NCBI GenBank assembly: GCA_013205585.1
Contig: JABMML010000025.1
Coordinates: 1 to 7,510, forward strand
Source: Chitinophagaceae bacterium
GTDB taxonomy: Bacteria; Bacteroidota; Bacteroidia; Chitinophagales; Chitinophagaceae
Reading direction: 5' to 3'
DNA length: 7,510 bases
Positions 6,237-7,510 of the stretch are shown here, in pieces (the stretch's first letter is position 1; each line of letters opens with the position of its first letter). A program made the position numbers and the translations under genes. The notes beneath the pieces are model-generated. The model saw only the letters and a list, made by a program, of their open reading frames with translations, made no database searches and had not been told where the DNA came from.

Positions 6237-7322
6237 CTAACTATTCATTATTTTCTTTTGATGATTAATACTTTCCATATGCACGGCGTCCATGTACTTA
6301 GTAATAAAGTCTTCACTTAAACCCACTTTACTTCCTTTACCTACCGCACGCTCTAAAATTTCATTCCAACGATTGGTTTGTAAAATAGTGATGTCATTAT
6401 TTTTCTTATACTCTCCAATTTTTTCAGCCACTTTCATACGCGTTGATAAAACTTGTAACAATTCATCATCTAATTGATTAATTTGTTGACGTAATTTTTC
6501 TAGCGCTGCATGGTATTCTGCAGAAGCCACGTCTTCTTTTCTCCAACGAATAGCTTCCAACATAGTTTTCAATACTTCTGGAGTGATTTGTTGTTTTGCG
6601 TCGCTCCATGCATTGTCCGGATCGATATGAGATTCAATAATTAAACCATCAAAGTCTAAGTCAATAGCTTGTTGAGCCACCTCTTGTAAGATATCGCGGC
6701 GTCCACATATATGTGAAGGGTCATTAATCATTGGAATACCCGGATAACGACGTTTCATTTCAATAGCCAAATGCCACATCGGTGCATTTCTAAATTCAGT
6801 ATTACCATAAGAGCTAAATCCACGGTGTATTAATCCTAATTCTTCAATACCTGCTTTAGCAATACGCTCCATGCCTCCAATCCATAATTCTAAATCTGGA
6901 TTAATGGGGTTCTTAATTAATACAGGCACTTTCACTCCTTTCAAAGAGTCTGCAATTTCTTGCACACTAAAAGGGTTCACAGTAGTACGCGCCCCTATCC
7001 ATAATACATCAACACCAAAATGCAAAGCATCTTCTACTTGTTTAGCAGTGGCTACTTCTATAGCAATAGGCAAACCGGTTTCATTTTTAGCTTGTTGCAT
7101 CCATGGCAAACCTTTTGTTCCAATACCCTCAAAACTTCCGGGTCTGGTTCTTGGCTTCCATATACCTGCACGCATAATATCTACTTTACCAGTAGCGGCT
7201 AAACGAATAGCCGTTTGCATCACTTGTTCTTCGGTCTCCGCACTACAAGGGCCAGAAATAATCAAGGGTGATTTTTTCAATAAAATGCTTACTTTTTGTT
7301 GTTGCTCAGTTAAGTCTCCCAT
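6237..7322 (-). CDS. Bifunctional DAHP synthase (class I-beta) / chorismate mutase (AroQ type)
   Basis: A 361-residue fusion that catalyses entry to the shikimate pathway (PEP + erythrose-4-phosphate to DAHP) and the first step after it towards Phe/Tyr (chorismate to prephenate). Residues about 15-262 are the DAHP synthase barrel: GPCSAE (24-29) with metal ligand Cys26, GIWKPRTRPGSFEG (53-66), IGARTT (109-114), IKNP (136-139), LIHRGFSSY (164-172) with His166, NDPSH (200-204), IIESHIDPD (228-236) with Glu230, and Asp241. Residues about 272-355 are an all-helical chorismate mutase: EKLRQQINQLDDELL, R295 in LSTRMKVAEKIGEYKK, and ILQTNRW (313-319). There is no N-terminal ACT or ferredoxin-like regulatory domain. 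The same architecture in Prevotella and Porphyromonas enzymes uses the mutase domain for feedback by prephenate, so similar control is likely here. The gene heads the shikimate cluster, 98 bp ahead of aroB. It is often annotated aroF, aroG or aroA(G), so I leave the symbol blank. Confidence 0.96.
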   Translation of the reverse strand: MGDLTEQQQKVSILLKKSPLIISGPCSAETEEQVMQTAIRLAATGKVDIMRAGIWKPRTRPGSFEGIGTKGLPWMQQAKNETGLPIAIEVATAKQVEDALHFGVDVLWIGARTTVNPFSVQEIADSLKGVKVPVLIKNPINPDLELWIGGMERIAKAGIEELGLIHRGFSSYGNTEFRNAPMWHLAIEMKRRYPGIPMINDPSHICGRRDILQEVAQQAIDLDFDGLIIESHIDPDNAWSDAKQQITPEVLKTMLEAIRWRKEDVASAEYHAALEKLRQQINQLDDELLQVLSTRMKVAEKIGEYKKNNDITILQTNRWNEILERAVGKGSKVGLSEDFITKYMDAVHMESINHQKKIMNS

Positions 7323-7360
7323 TTTTCCGAATTTTAATATTTGAATATTTATTTTACTTT

Positions 7361-7388
7361 ATCGAACCTGTTTTATGAACCTGGTTTT
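7361..7388. repeat. Direct GAACCTG repeat in the DAHP synthase leader
   Basis: GAACCTG occurs at 7364-7370 and 7377-7383 with a 13-bp period, each copy followed by a G/T-rich tail of mostly T. On the transcribed strand this reads CAGGTTCATAAAACAGGTTC, 40-60 bp ahead of the DAHP synthase start, inside the 84-bp gap after the upstream gene. It could be a pair of regulator half-sites on one face of the helix (13 bp is slightly over one turn), or a chance duplication. No leader peptide with an ATG and aromatic codons, and no TAnnTTTG element, is visible in this gap. Confidence 0.45.
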
Positions 7389-7406
7389 TTATTTTTCTAA
7401 TTAACC

Positions 7407-7510
7407 TTATCTTTTAGAAAAGCCTTTTGGTCCACCACTATCTGCATCATTCATTCTAATACGACGACCTTTATAGTTTTTACCATCTACGGCATTGATC
7501 ATTTGCATAG
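7407..7510 (-). CDS. Probable RRM-type RNA-binding protein, C-terminal end (5' end outside window)
   Basis: An open frame enters from the right edge and ends at TAA (7407-7409), giving 33 codons. The residues INAVDGKNYKGRRIRMNDA resemble the last helix and strand of an RNA-recognition motif (compare the general pattern A-I-x-x-L-N-G-x-x-x-x-G-R-x-L-x-V-N-x-A), followed by a short Gly/Lys/Arg tail, SGGPKGFSKR. Small single-RRM proteins of about 80-120 residues with basic Gly-rich tails are common in Bacteroidota and act as cold-shock or RNA-chaperone-like proteins. The RNP1 and RNP2 motifs that would prove this lie outside the window. It is read in the same direction as the aro genes, 84 bp upstream of DAHP synthase. 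The Met codons near the edge are not likely starts, because the similarity begins at the edge itself. Confidence 0.65.
   Translation of the reverse strand, partial: MQMINAVDGKNYKGRRIRMNDADSGGPKGFSKR

Noticed and set aside
6871..7344. 157-codon open frame on the plus strand opposite the DAHP synthase gene
   Set aside because: It is fully antisense to a gene with clear catalytic motifs, has no recognisable domain and arises from codon bias of the true gene.
7323..7406. Possible attenuator or aromatic-rich leader peptide ahead of DAHP synthase
   Set aside because: There is no ATG-initiated short frame with Phe/Tyr/Trp codons and no GC-rich alternative stems; only a short direct repeat is present.
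1..7510. CRISPR array, tRNA/rRNA gene, insertion sequence, prophage or defence island
   Set aside because: No regularly spaced repeats with spacers, no tRNA-like cloverleaf, no transposase or phage genes, and no long terminal inverted repeats were seen; all sizeable genes are housekeeping or envelope genes.

Overview
The window is low-GC DNA with A-rich leaders ahead of its start codons and no visible GGAGG-type ribosome binding sites. It carries a class I-beta DAHP synthase fused to a C-terminal chorismate mutase and an OmpA-type porin with a thrombospondin type 3 calcium-repeat linker. This combination points to the phylum Bacteroidota. A Chitinophagales-like member is my guess from general protein resemblance, not something proven here.

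Layout. Positions 1-376 (+ strand) hold the C-terminal third of murB (cell wall precursor synthesis). Everything after a short TTAG-rich convergent junction lies on the minus strand. In transcription order (right to left) this is: the last codons of a gene that looks like an RRM-type RNA-binding protein (7407-7510); DAHP synthase/chorismate mutase (6237-7322); aroB (5116-6138); aroA (3798-5114); aroC (2750-3766); a DUF952 protein (2435-2743); an RlpA-like double-psi beta-barrel protein (1849-2361); and an OmpA-family outer membrane protein (428-1729).

The core is a shikimate cluster. It encodes step 1 (DAHP synthase), step 2 (aroB), step 6 (aroA) and step 7 (aroC), plus the first step beyond chorismate towards Phe/Tyr (chorismate mutase). 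The genes for steps 3-5 (aroD/aroQ, aroE, aroK) are not in the window. aroB and aroA are 1 bp apart, aroA and aroC 31 bp, aroC and DUF952 6 bp, so these four are very probably one transcript. A 98-bp gap holding a TAnnTTTG-type -7 element separates them from the DAHP synthase gene. The two envelope genes at the left are separated by larger gaps (73 and 119 bp) and may be transcribed separately.

The window is mostly ordinary housekeeping DNA and I see no new multi-gene system. The points most worth a second look are the His-to-Cys change in the RlpA-like protein, an EPSP synthase active-site loop that departs from the glyphosate-sensitive consensus at two key positions, the DUF952 gene coupled to the aro operon, and several short tandem repeats in intergenic DNA.
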